Source: Nitrospirota bacterium (lineage in GTDB: Bacteria > Nitrospirota > Thermodesulfovibrionia > Thermodesulfovibrionales > Magnetobacteriaceae). Taken from it: a stretch of 41,056 nucleotides of DNA. A program made the translations under genes and the position numbers. Below, one piece after another: positions 33,708 through 41,056 of the stretch. Below the pieces are notes generated by a model. It had not been told where the DNA came from and did not search any database. It was given only the letters and a program-made list of their open reading frames with translations. Position 1 is the first letter of the stretch; each line of letters begins with the position of its first letter. Location of the stretch: positions 1-41,056 of the forward strand of contig JADFYO010000030.1 of the NCBI GenBank assembly GCA_015233015.1, in the 5' to 3' direction.

Positions 33708-35346
33708 GAAGCGCAAAGACAGCCGCCCCAAAATCAAAGGCAGCCCACCCCAGGTTAAAGACAACTACTCCATCGATGACGACAAGTTCATCTTAGGCTT
33801 CACGCTGGCCTTTGCGCTTCTTGGTATATTCAATATCAGCCACCACGTGATGTGGCGCGACGAGCTTGAGGCCTGGATGATGGCACGGGACGCCTCAACC
33901 CTCGGCGAGTTGTTTAATAATATAAAATATCAGGGACATCCCAGCCTCTGGTTTCTTACTTTATTTGTGTTGGCAAGGATTACTCCAAACCCGTTGATTA
34001 TGCAGATTTTTCATCTTGCCCTTGCCGTGGGAGTTGTGTATGTTGCCCTGAGATTTGCGCCTTTTACCAAACTTCAGAAATGCCTGTTTATCTTCGGGTA
34101 CTATCCCTTTTATGAGTACTGCGTAATCAGCCGGAACTATTCTTACGGGCTGTTTTTGCTTCTGATATTCTTAGCCATGTATCGCCCCGGCATTAAAGAC
34201 AAAAAGTATATCGGCCTTTCCATAATATTGTTTATTCTGTGTCAGAGCAATCCCTATGGGGCGATTATAGCTATAGCCCTGGCACTCCTGCTCGCCTTTG
34301 AGTTGGTTGTCATTAGGGACGCTGCCGTCTCTGTTTCCCCTGAGACTAAATGGCAAGTTGGCGCTGCAATGGTGATTTTTCTGTGTGGCCTGTTTCTCTC
34401 GGCGATGCAGATGCACCCTCCCGGGGACTCCGTCTGGTATAAGCCCACTTTTTTTTATGACGACAAGGTACTGATGCTGGTCAAATTTCTCGAGGCCATC
34501 GCCTTTATCTGGCGCGCATACATACCTATCCCGCCGTTTAACATGCACTTCTGGGGACATAATTTCATTACCTATTTCTTTTTTGACCCGATTGCCGAGG
34601 TAAAGGCGACGCTTTACTTATCTATAATTATAGCGTCTTATTCTTTTATGCTGTTTCTGCGGCGAGGCGCGGCATTGTTTTATTATTCTGCCGCCACCTT
34701 TGGGATATTGCTGTTTAGTTATGCGATTTATGGCGGGTCGATAAGACACTGGGGGCATTACTTTATCGTGTTCGTCTCGGCCATTTGGCTCTCAAATCTC
34801 TCCAACCCATCCACTTCCGGCGCCGTAACAATCGGTAAGACCAGTGTCTTTAATAAAATCAGCCATTTCTTTGAGGCCCAAAAGAGCGCTTTCTTTACGC
34901 TTATCCTTGTGATAAACGTAATTGCCGGCGTTACTGCCAACACAATGAACTATCTCTACCCATTTTCGGCAAACAAGGAAACGGCCACGTTTATAAAAAC
35001 AAATGGATTAGACAAGATGCCTATCATTGGAGATAAGGATTACGCGGCCAGCGGTGTTGCGGGATATTTAAACCGGCCCATATACTACCCTGTAACGGGC
35101 AGGCACGCCACCTTTGTCACATGGGACAACAAACGCCAGGATGTAAACCCTTCGACTATACTAAGATATGCGGAGCAGTACTCACAGGAAGAGAAACAAG
35201 ACATCCTTCTTGTCCTGACTTATCCCCCATCGCAGGGATCGCTTGCCATGTACCACAATGTCAGATTCGTTGAAATGTTTACCAATAGCGTGCTTCACGA
35301 AGAGATGTTCATTCTGTATATAATGAAATACGAGCCTCACCGATAG
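33700..35346 (+). CDS. multispanning membrane protein, GT-C (GT39-like) glycosyltransferase candidate
   Basis: 548 residues with about 10-12 membrane segments. After the first segment comes WRDELEAWMMARD, whose acidic DE pair in the first outer loop is the usual catalytic motif of GT-C enzymes that use lipid-linked sugars. GHPSLWFLTLF and RNYSYGLFLLLIF follow in the pattern of GT39/ArnT relatives. The C-terminal soluble part (~430-548) faces outside. No exact family name can be given. It is coupled to ispF upstream, and the GT4 gene begins within ten bases downstream, suggesting one glycan or glycoprotein pathway. Confidence 0.78.
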   Translation: MSKKRKDSRPKIKGSPPQVKDNYSIDDDKFILGFTLAFALLGIFNISHHVMWRDELEAWMMARDASTLGELFNNIKYQGHPSLWFLTLFVLARITPNPLIMQIFHLALAVGVVYVALRFAPFTKLQKCLFIFGYYPFYEYCVISRNYSYGLFLLLIFLAMYRPGIKDKKYIGLSIILFILCQSNPYGAIIAIALALLLAFELVVIRDAAVSVSPETKWQVGAAMVIFLCGLFLSAMQMHPPGDSVWYKPTFFYDDKVLMLVKFLEAIAFIWRAYIPIPPFNMHFWGHNFITYFFFDPIAEVKATLYLSIIIASYSFMLFLRRGAALFYYSAATFGILLFSYAIYGGSIRHWGHYFIVFVSAIWLSNLSNPSTSGAVTIGKTSVFNKISHFFEAQKSAFFTLILVINVIAGVTANTMNYLYPFSANKETATFIKTNGLDKMPIIGDKDYAASGVAGYLNRPIYYPVTGRHATFVTWDNKRQDVNPSTILRYAEQYSQEEKQDILLVLTYPPSQGSLAMYHNVRFVEMFTNSVLHEEMFILYIMKYEPHR

Positions 35347-35355
35347 TTGACGCCG

Positions 35356-37158
35356 ATGAGAATACTTCAGCTTATTTATGAGAGTTACGGCAGTCCGTTT
35401 GGATTTGGCGGGGCGGGCGTGCGTGCCTGTGAGATTTATAACAGGCTCAAAGACAGGCACGATATCACCCTTTTGTGTATGGCATATCCGGGGGCAAGGG
35501 ACGGCCTTATCGAAGGCTTAACTCACAAATTCGCCGGTACCGGAAGCAAAAGCCTGACCAAAAGCGTCCTGTCATATACTGTACAATCCTCGCTGTTCGT
35601 AAAGAAACATGGGGGGGAATACGATGTGATAGTTGAGAATTTCCTGCCTTCAACGCCTTTTTTCTCAAAACTCCTGACGAAAACCCCGGTAGTCCTGCAA
35701 GTTCAGGGTATAATGGAGCATCACTCGATAAAGAAATTCAACCCGCTGTATTCCATTCCCATGTATGCGGTGGAGAGTTTTTATCCAGCCTTATATGACA
35801 CGCTGATGTTCGTCTCAGATGTGACCAGAGATAAGGTAATGTCGCGGCGCGGCATGAAAGGCTGTACTCATACGGTAATTCCAAACGGTATAGACGCCCG
35901 GCTGCTCTACATCACCCCTGACGCCTCCCGTTCTGAAAACAAGTACATCCTGTTTTTCAGCAGAATAGATATCTACACAAAAGGGCTTGATCTGTTAGTT
36001 GCGGCATTCAGAGAGATAAACAGGCATTTCCCCAATATGAAGCTCATCCTCGCCGGATATGAATTCGACAAGGCCGATGCCCTAATAGCAAGTGTCCCCT
36101 CAGCGGTGGCAGAAAAAATAGAATATGCCGGATTTGTAACCGGCCCTGCGAAGAAATCCCTGCTTGGCAATGCCATGATATTTGTCCTGCCGTCGCGGCA
36201 CGAGTCCTCGCCGGTGAGCATATTAGAGGCCGCCGCGTGCGCGGTGCCGGTAGTAACGAGCGACATTGGGGAGCTTTCTTTTGTTGCGCGAAATCACATC
36301 GGGCTGTCTTTTAAAAGTGGTAACAGAGCTGACCTTGCCGCGGTCCTGTTAAAACTTATAAGAGACGCCGCCACGCGCGTGAGCCTTGGCGAAAACGGGA
36401 GAGACTACGCAAGGGGTTTTCTATGGGACGAGATTGCCGTTAGTTTTGAGAAGCAACTGTTAAGTGTAGCAGGCAATCAAATGTCTGGACATGAGAACGC
36501 ATTAAAGAAGCAGGGGGAAGTTCCTACCGTCAAGTTGACTAATGATGAGATATTAAAGAGTTTTAAAGACAAAGCCGCTCCTTTCAGAAATGTTAAGCTT
36601 ACGCCGCAGAGTTGGAAGGCTGAGTTTGGAGAAAACCAAGTTGTCGATACACCTGTTGGCGACGTGAAAATTGGTAATAACCAGTATCTAAAACTAAAGG
36701 GTAAAAACAGAGAACAATATTTTGGATTGATTAAGCCTACCTTGTCTGACCCTTTATATGTGGTTGAAGTTAGAGACCACAAAGAGGGGGCAGAAAGGGA
36801 TTCAAAGCGGATTTATATAAAGCCATTCGTTGATAAAAACAAAAATACGTACTTCACATCAATCACTGTTCAAAAAAATGGGAAAGAAATATCAATAAGT
36901 AGTCATCCTAAAGAGTCGGCACCTCTGATTAAGATAATCAAGGAAGGCAGAATCAAGGAAGGCAGGGTGTTATATTCTACGGCTGCCCGTGAAATCTACA
37001 CTGCTGCCTCAATGCTTCACGAACACCCCGCCGAAGCAGGCAGACTTCTTGATACTTCTACTCTACCACAAACCACCGAACCTGTCAAGGGAAAAAATGA
37101 ACCAGAAGAGGACGCCTTTCTCAAAACCGCCCGAATGATAAATCATTCAGGACAATAG
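35356..37158 (+). CDS. GT4 glycosyltransferase fused to a phage-type PBECR (RNase-like) domain
   Basis: 600 residues from the ATG at 35356; a TTG at 35347 is possible. Residues 1-~372 are a full GT4 enzyme: GGAGVRACEIYNRL, VIPNGID, FSRIDIYTKGLDLLV, and the donor motif SRHESSPVSILEAAACAVPVV with two Glu seven apart. GT4 proteins normally end about here. The frame instead runs on (NQMSGHENALKKQGEVPTVKL). Residues ~388-541 match the PBECR domain of the polyvalent protein at 640-5001 block by block: EVPTVKLT, TPFR/APFR, FGLIKPTL, EGAERD, ISSHP, GRVLY. A shared Pro-rich tail (HEHPAEAGR, STLPxxxEPVK) follows. Codons in the two copies differ widely, so the duplication is old. An ATG at 36481 could also start the domain separately. 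Function of the fusion is unknown. Confidence 0.85.
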   Translation: MRILQLIYESYGSPFGFGGAGVRACEIYNRLKDRHDITLLCMAYPGARDGLIEGLTHKFAGTGSKSLTKSVLSYTVQSSLFVKKHGGEYDVIVENFLPSTPFFSKLLTKTPVVLQVQGIMEHHSIKKFNPLYSIPMYAVESFYPALYDTLMFVSDVTRDKVMSRRGMKGCTHTVIPNGIDARLLYITPDASRSENKYILFFSRIDIYTKGLDLLVAAFREINRHFPNMKLILAGYEFDKADALIASVPSAVAEKIEYAGFVTGPAKKSLLGNAMIFVLPSRHESSPVSILEAAACAVPVVTSDIGELSFVARNHIGLSFKSGNRADLAAVLLKLIRDAATRVSLGENGRDYARGFLWDEIAVSFEKQLLSVAGNQMSGHENALKKQGEVPTVKLTNDEILKSFKDKAAPFRNVKLTPQSWKAEFGENQVVDTPVGDVKIGNNQYLKLKGKNREQYFGLIKPTLSDPLYVVEVRDHKEGAERDSKRIYIKPFVDKNKNTYFTSITVQKNGKEISISSHPKESAPLIKIIKEGRIKEGRVLYSTAAREIYTAASMLHEHPAEAGRLLDTSTLPQTTEPVKGKNEPEEDAFLKTARMINHSGQ

Positions 37159-37172
37159 GCAATCGCAGGGGG

Positions 37173-37224
37173 ATTAATGAGCAATCCTTTAAGGTCTTCT
37201 TCCGAAACAAATAAACTCATTAAT
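37173..37224. repeat. inverted repeat between convergent genes
   Basis: ATTAATGAG (37173-37181) and CTCATTAAT (37216-37224) can form a nine-base stem with a 34-base loop, between the ends of the GT4 fusion and the coiled-coil gene. It may help end transcription; the stem is A/T-rich and weak. Confidence 0.35.
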
Positions 37225-37604
37225 TAGTGCATAAAAAATGCTTTCATAACGAGAGAGATAACACCGGCAAGCATTATTCCCATCATCCACTTGACAAGAG
37301 TTAATTCGCCTTCTATCCTGGTCATGCGCTCACTTAGTTTGGATTCTACTTTTAGTAAATCTTCTTTAGTTGCCATAGTTGCCATTTCCTGACGGATAGC
37401 CTTTATGTCGGCTTTAGTTGCCATTTCCTGACGAATAGCGTTTATGTCGGCTTTAGTTGCCATTTCCTGACGAATAGCGTTTATGTCGGCTTTGATTATG
37501 AAGTCATTATTCAAGCCAACTTCGCTGATAACGGCAATTAAATCATCAACGCCGTCGTCGCCCAGCTTCTCTCGTAATGTCTTAGGTACCGCTATTACGC
37601 TCAT
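37224..37604 (-). CDS. small coiled-coil protein with C-terminal membrane anchor, homologue of the one at 269-604
   Basis: 126 residues from the ATG at 37604 (the frame runs to 37643). The N-terminus SVIAVPKTLREKLGDDGVDD aligns with SVITIPRVLREKLGEDGVDA of the first copy. Three 13-residue units (ADINAIRQEMATK) come next, encoded by 39-bp repeats. KEDLLKVESKLSERM and a membrane segment (LVKWMMGIMLAGVISLVMKAF) end the protein. Both copies sit beside a PBECR-encoding gene, but here the gene is convergent with it rather than behind it. I chose the inner ATG because the homology begins there. Function unknown; a membrane-tethered coiled-coil partner is the simplest reading. Confidence 0.72.
   Translation of the reverse strand: MSVIAVPKTLREKLGDDGVDDLIAVISEVGLNNDFIIKADINAIRQEMATKADINAIRQEMATKADIKAIRQEMATMATKEDLLKVESKLSERMTRIEGELTLVKWMMGIMLAGVISLVMKAFFMH
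37381..37497 (-). repeat. 39-bp tandem repeat, three copies, inside the coiled-coil gene
   Basis: The units are 37381-37419, 37420-37458 and 37459-37497. The last two differ at only two bases. They encode the 13-residue ADIxAIRQEMATK unit, so repeat number changes keep the frame. Confidence 0.88.
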
Positions 37605-37738
37605 ATCCTTATTATAACCCATGGCCTGATACTTGTCAACCATCTCCCGCTGAACGGAATTCGTACAGCATCCCGCCCCGTCCGAAATATTTTTTTGAGG
37701 TATTGTTATAAACTATAGAGAAAGCCGTAATATGGTCG

Positions 37739-37796
37739 CATCCTTCGACAGGCTCAGGATGATTCTAATGGTCGCATCCTGAGCTTGTCGAAGGAT
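37739..37796. repeat. second inverted pair of CATCCT...AGGATG palindromic repeats
   Basis: The copies at 37739-37761 and 37775-37796 face each other with a 13-base loop and can form a ~22-bp hairpin. They are the same repeat as at 11693-11770. The pair ends five bases past the stop of the SPFH gene (minus strand), where it could act as a terminator or protect the transcript end. Confidence 0.8.
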
Positions 37797-37801
37797 TAGT
37801 G

Positions 37802-38653
37802 TCAATTCTCCAGTTCTTTTACATCGATAAACGGCATATTTTGAGAAGTAACCTTTGGCAGGATACCGTTCCACTTGTCTATGGCCTTGATTGTCGCCTC
37901 AATCCTGCGAAGTTTAATCAGGTCAGGCGAAATGTTTTCTTTCTGAAGTCTTAGGGCCTCGGCCTCGGCCCTTGCCTGAGTGATTTTCTGTTCGGCCTCA
38001 ATCTTAATCCTGTCTAAATCCCTCGAGGCCTTAAGCGCCAGCTGCTCGGCGGTTTGTTTTGATTCAATGGCCTCCATGAAGAGTTTGGAAAAGGAGAAAT
38101 TCATTATAGAAAACTCATCCACCACGATTTGATGTTTAATCAGGCGTTCGGCCAGGCCGCTCCTCATCTCTTCGCTAACTATCGGCCTCTTTGTTATCAA
38201 TTCCTCGGCAGTATATCTGGCCGTTGTCGCCTTTACTATTTCCTGAACCGCAGGGTCGATAATTCTTTCTTTATAGCTTGTGCCGATGGATTGATAGATA
38301 AGGTTTGCCTTATCGGGAAGGATATGGTAGTTGATAGCGATTACAGAGGAAACCTCCTGCAAATCCTTCGACGAGGCCTCGGCGTTTGTCTGGGACTTAT
38401 GGACGCGGACGTCCATCTTGGCAACCGTTTGCACAATGGGAATAAGTATATGAAGCCCCTCGCTAAGCACAATAGGCTGCACCGCCCCAAAGTTAAGCAC
38501 TACGCCCCTCTCTCCGGCCCCTATAGTAACAAATGGATTAATAATAAGCAGCACCATCACTACCGCGATTGCAATTGTAACGAACACATAGGACTTCTTT
38601 GAAATGAACCCCGGTACTTTAGGCTCAAATCCGTCAAAAATTCCTCCTGGCAT
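37802..38653 (-). CDS. SPFH/prohibitin-family membrane protein
   Basis: 283 residues. One N-terminal membrane segment (YVFVTIAIAVVMVLLII) is followed by the SPFH domain: GERGVVLNFGAVQ, EGLHILIPIVQTV, DVRVHKSQ, YHILPDKANLIY and the VDEFSIMNFSFSKLF helix lead-in. Then comes a long coiled coil rich in A/E (QKITQARAEAEAL). Prohibitin/HflC-like proteins form ring-shaped membrane scaffolds that control FtsH-type proteases or membrane domains. There is no hflK partner, so the single-gene prohibitin type fits better than HflC. GGGAGGT lies four bases before the ATG. Confidence 0.88.
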   Translation of the reverse strand: MPGGIFDGFEPKVPGFISKKSYVFVTIAIAVVMVLLIINPFVTIGAGERGVVLNFGAVQPIVLSEGLHILIPIVQTVAKMDVRVHKSQTNAEASSKDLQEVSSVIAINYHILPDKANLIYQSIGTSYKERIIDPAVQEIVKATTARYTAEELITKRPIVSEEMRSGLAERLIKHQIVVDEFSIMNFSFSKLFMEAIESKQTAEQLALKASRDLDRIKIEAEQKITQARAEAEALRLQKENISPDLIKLRRIEATIKAIDKWNGILPKVTSQNMPFIDVKELEN

Positions 38654-38840
38654 ATAACCTCCCTCATAGTTTACTTAGGCAAAGCATACTTAAAATCGCT
38701 AAAATGCAGTACGTACATGGCCTCCCACATAATGATTTTAGTAAGCCTCCCTTTATTGTACACGAATACTCAATAAAAATGTTTATTAAAATAAAGCGGC
38801 AGGGCTTTTTGCTTTGCTGTGACACAGGCGATATTTTTAC

Positions 38841-38868
38841 TTGACAATACGTATGATTTTGATGTAAA
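38841..38868 (+). promoter_or_regulatory. putative promoter of the receiver-protein gene
   Basis: A perfect TTGACA (38841-38846) with a weak -10 TGTAAA (38863-38868), 16 bases apart. The start would fall next to the ATG at 38876. The gap 38654-38875 holds no convincing gene. Confidence 0.3.
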
Positions 38869-38875
38869 GTCCACA

Positions 38876-39283
38876 ATGGCTGACGGCAAGTTTGAAGTGA
38901 TGCTTTTGGACGATGAACCGATTGTCGGCAAGCGGCTGAGGCCTGCCCTGCTGAAATTAGGGTGTGAGGTAGAGGTCTTCGAAAGCCCCCAAAAGGCGAT
39001 AAAGCGGGTAAATGAAAAGGAATTCGATGTAGTGGTAACAGACATTCGGATGGACGAGATAGACGGTATAGAGGTGTTGGAGCATGTAATGAATAAATCA
39101 AAGCGAACTAAGGTAATCATGATAACCGGTTATGCCATGATGGAGCTTGCCCGGCAGGCCATGGAAAAAGGCGCCTTTGATTTCATTGCAAAGCCATTCA
39201 AGCCGGAAGACTTACGGATGGTAATCGTAAAGGCAGCAGAGGCGCTGGGCGTAAAATTATCCCTCTCTCATGACCCGCACTAG
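38876..39283 (+). CDS. single-domain response regulator (CheY/NtrC-receiver type)
   Basis: 135 residues from the ATG at 38876; the frame to 38819 is longer but its first 19 residues overlie the likely promoter. FEVMLLDDEP gives the acidic pocket, Asp56 (VVVTDIRMD) is the phospho-acceptor, ITGYAMM holds the Thr, and FIAKPFKPEDL the Lys. The receiver resembles the first domain of NtrC-like regulators but no output domain follows. A histidine kinase starts 53 bases downstream and is its probable phosphodonor. Confidence 0.9.
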   Translation: MADGKFEVMLLDDEPIVGKRLRPALLKLGCEVEVFESPQKAIKRVNEKEFDVVVTDIRMDEIDGIEVLEHVMNKSKRTKVIMITGYAMMELARQAMEKGAFDFIAKPFKPEDLRMVIVKAAEALGVKLSLSHDPH

Positions 39284-39336
39284 TTCATAGGGCATCAATG
39301 ACAGACTCTCCTAACGGCGGAACCTTCTGATGATTA

Positions 39337-40983
39337 ATGATTTGGCGGGAGCTAAAGCCGGTGTTTGACAATTGCCTCGATAAATGGTATAGATGTGCAC
39401 TCAAGCGGCTTAAGCGCCTTCTCGATGACGCGGTGGAAAGACAAAGCGTCCGCGAAACCTCCGGGGAAAATGAATTTAAAGACGAGACCGCCATTAAACC
39501 AAAGAGGGTACTACGATTTACAATTAAGGCACATGTCTATATTGGTTTTATCTTTGCATTCATAATAGCCTTTTCCATAGGCATAGCCCTTGTTGCCACA
39601 CTGCTTCTGATGGACAGGAGTTTAGAAATCGTAGAGGTCTCAAATAAATACGTCTATCACACCTTTGAGTCGCGCGACTTCGAGAAGGAATTCCTTCTGC
39701 ATGGTACCGGCTTAAAGGAGGCCATTCAAAACATAAGGGCGTTGAAGGACTTGTTCTTAGAGCACTACGGCGAAATAAAAAAGATAGTGGGAAGCAATGA
39801 CCTGCTGGCGAAGATCGATAAATACGGCAAGCTGCTTGAAACCCTCGATGACCTTCAGGCCGAAACAGCTCCTTCACCTGAATTATCTGCCAGACGGGAA
39901 AAGACCAGAAGAGAGCTTCAGACGCTTGGAGATGAAATGATAACCGTGGCGAAGGACCTGATGCAAAAGGAGCGGGATTCCCTCGATAAAACAATGCTTT
40001 TATTCAGGGTGGTTCACATATACGCGATGGTGTTTTTAATTGTGTTTATCGCCTTTATTTTGCATCTGTTGGGTTTCAGGGTATTAAGGACACTGAACCG
40101 GTTTACGGTATATATGAGCCAGATATCGTCGGGGCGGCAGTCAAATTTTCAGTCAGCCCGGTTATACAGGGACGAATTCTCGGATTTGTCCGCCACGCTT
40201 GACCAGCTGGTCAGGGAATATGACAGACAGCAGACGATAATTTCACAATCCCACAAGCTGCGCGCGGTGGGTACGCTGACCGCCGGTATAGCTCACGAGC
40301 TTAATAATCCGATTAATAACATGACGCTGACAGCGCACATGCTTCTCGAGGATTACCACGAACTGCCGGACGAAGAGCGCCTCGATATGGTAAAGGACCT
40401 GATTGACGAGGCGGGGAGGGCGCGTCTTATCGTGCGCAACCTGCTTGATTTCGCACGCGAGAGCGAGAGCATAATGGAGCCAATTGCTATTGGGGATGTG
40501 CTTGAGGAGACATTAAAGATATCGGGAAGTCAGGTAAAGCTTGCTGGTGTGAACATCGAGCTGAAAATAGCGCAGAATCTCCCGCGCATACACGGTGACA
40601 GGCATCAGCTTCAGCAGGTGTTTCTGAATCTGCTCTTAAATGCCCTCGACGTAACAATCAAAGGCGGACATTTAAAAATAGAAGCGGGCATGGCCGATGA
40701 AGACAACTTCGTTGCCGTGAAGATAACCGACTTTGGGCAGGGAATCCCTGACCATATACTTCATCACATCTTCGACCCTTTTTTCACGACGAAGACGAAG
40801 GGAAAGGGCACGGGGCTTGGCCTTTCTGTATCTCAGGGAATAATCGCAAAGCACGGCGGGCATATCACCGTAAGCACCAAACAAAAGCGCGGCACGACAT
40901 TCACTGTAAAACTCCCCATTACCACTATACCGGCAGACCTGAGCCAGTATTCCGACACACAGTCCCTGCTTAACAGCCAATAA
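39337..40983 (+). CDS. membrane sensor histidine kinase (NtrB/ZraS-like)
   Basis: 548 residues. TM1 at ~65-95, a helical sensor region, TM2 at ~225-250, a HAMP-like linker, then the kinase core. GTLTAGIAHELNNPINNM carries the phospho-His320. The ATP domain has NLLLNALD (N box), DFGQGIP (G1), FDPFFTTK (F box) and KGTGLGLS (G2). All are intact. The E-L-N-N-P pattern is that of the NtrB/ZraS group. It partners the receiver protein upstream. The ATG at 39337 has no clear ribosome site, and a start further in is possible since ~60 residues precede TM1. Confidence 0.92.
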   Translation: MIWRELKPVFDNCLDKWYRCALKRLKRLLDDAVERQSVRETSGENEFKDETAIKPKRVLRFTIKAHVYIGFIFAFIIAFSIGIALVATLLLMDRSLEIVEVSNKYVYHTFESRDFEKEFLLHGTGLKEAIQNIRALKDLFLEHYGEIKKIVGSNDLLAKIDKYGKLLETLDDLQAETAPSPELSARREKTRRELQTLGDEMITVAKDLMQKERDSLDKTMLLFRVVHIYAMVFLIVFIAFILHLLGFRVLRTLNRFTVYMSQISSGRQSNFQSARLYRDEFSDLSATLDQLVREYDRQQTIISQSHKLRAVGTLTAGIAHELNNPINNMTLTAHMLLEDYHELPDEERLDMVKDLIDEAGRARLIVRNLLDFARESESIMEPIAIGDVLEETLKISGSQVKLAGVNIELKIAQNLPRIHGDRHQLQQVFLNLLLNALDVTIKGGHLKIEAGMADEDNFVAVKITDFGQGIPDHILHHIFDPFFTTKTKGKGTGLGLSVSQGIIAKHGGHITVSTKQKRGTTFTVKLPITTIPADLSQYSDTQSLLNSQ

Positions 40984-41056
40984 CGGCTAACGCCCTGCCC
41001 TGATGCCGGCACCGTGTATGAAATATGCCATGAATTCAGGCATAATCCCAAAACGC

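Noticed and set aside
37381-37497. CRISPR-like array
   Set aside because: The 39-bp units are directly adjacent without spacers and in frame with a coiled-coil gene.
38664-39101. 145-codon minus-strand frame before the SPFH gene
   Set aside because: Half of it is antisense to the receiver protein, and the intergenic half looks non-coding (Pro/Cys/Leu-rich with no motif).

Overview
This looks like chromosomal DNA of a free-living, flagellated, signalling-rich Gram-negative-type bacterium of moderate GC. Reductive-metabolism genes (a 2-oxoacid:ferredoxin oxidoreductase pair), bacteriohemerythrin, many GGDEF/EAL/HD-GYP proteins and GAF/PAS sensors with CLCG-type cysteine motifs remind me of Nitrospirota (Thermodesulfovibrionia/Magnetobacterium-like) or Desulfobacterota. 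This placement is inference; no 16S or marker phylogeny was possible.

Layout. (1) 1-6507 is an accessory strip: the right end of an IS66-type element, a small coiled-coil membrane protein, a 1453-aa phage-type polyvalent protein (PBECR RNase-like domain plus HEIGH zincin) whose 5' end is cut by a 115-bp MITE-like element, a RelE/Phd-type toxin-antitoxin pair and an Rpn-family nuclease. (2) 6638-11628 holds an Nramp metal transporter overlapping a lipoprotein-type acetolactate decarboxylase, a repeat-bearing coiled-coil protein and an adenylate cyclase-STAND-TPR protein. (3) 11833-19592 holds a C-terminally short pyruvate-kinase-like protein coupled to a PAS-GGDEF-EAL protein, two low-complexity proteins behind a near-consensus flagellar sigma-28 promoter (one FlaG-like), ksgA, a GAF-PAS-GGDEF protein and HU. 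(4) 19828-24676 holds a frameshifted SGNH hydrolase, korBC without korA, an ArgA-like acetyltransferase, a response regulator with PAS and HD-GYP, and bacteriohemerythrin. (5) 31187-24734 (minus) is a six-gene run: class V aminotransferase, serA, purA, comF, an E1-like enzyme and a family 2 glycosyltransferase. (6) 31539-37158 (plus) is PIN-TRAM, ispD, ispF, a GT-C-like membrane protein and a GT4 glycosyltransferase fused to a second copy of the PBECR domain. (7) 37224-40983 holds a second coiled-coil membrane protein, an SPFH protein, a receiver protein and a histidine kinase.

Functional themes. Housekeeping (serine and purine synthesis, isoprenoid precursors, rRNA methylation) alternates with second-messenger control: one cAMP-type cyclase and three c-di-GMP proteins, next to flagellar accessory genes. 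The most unusual signal is a phage-derived module that occurs twice, 31 kb apart. At 0.3-5 kb a PBECR domain sits in a polyvalent protein beside a small coiled-coil protein. At 36.5-37.6 kb a diverged copy of the same domain is welded onto a host glycosyltransferase, again beside a homologous coiled-coil protein. No tRNA, rRNA or CRISPR array was seen.
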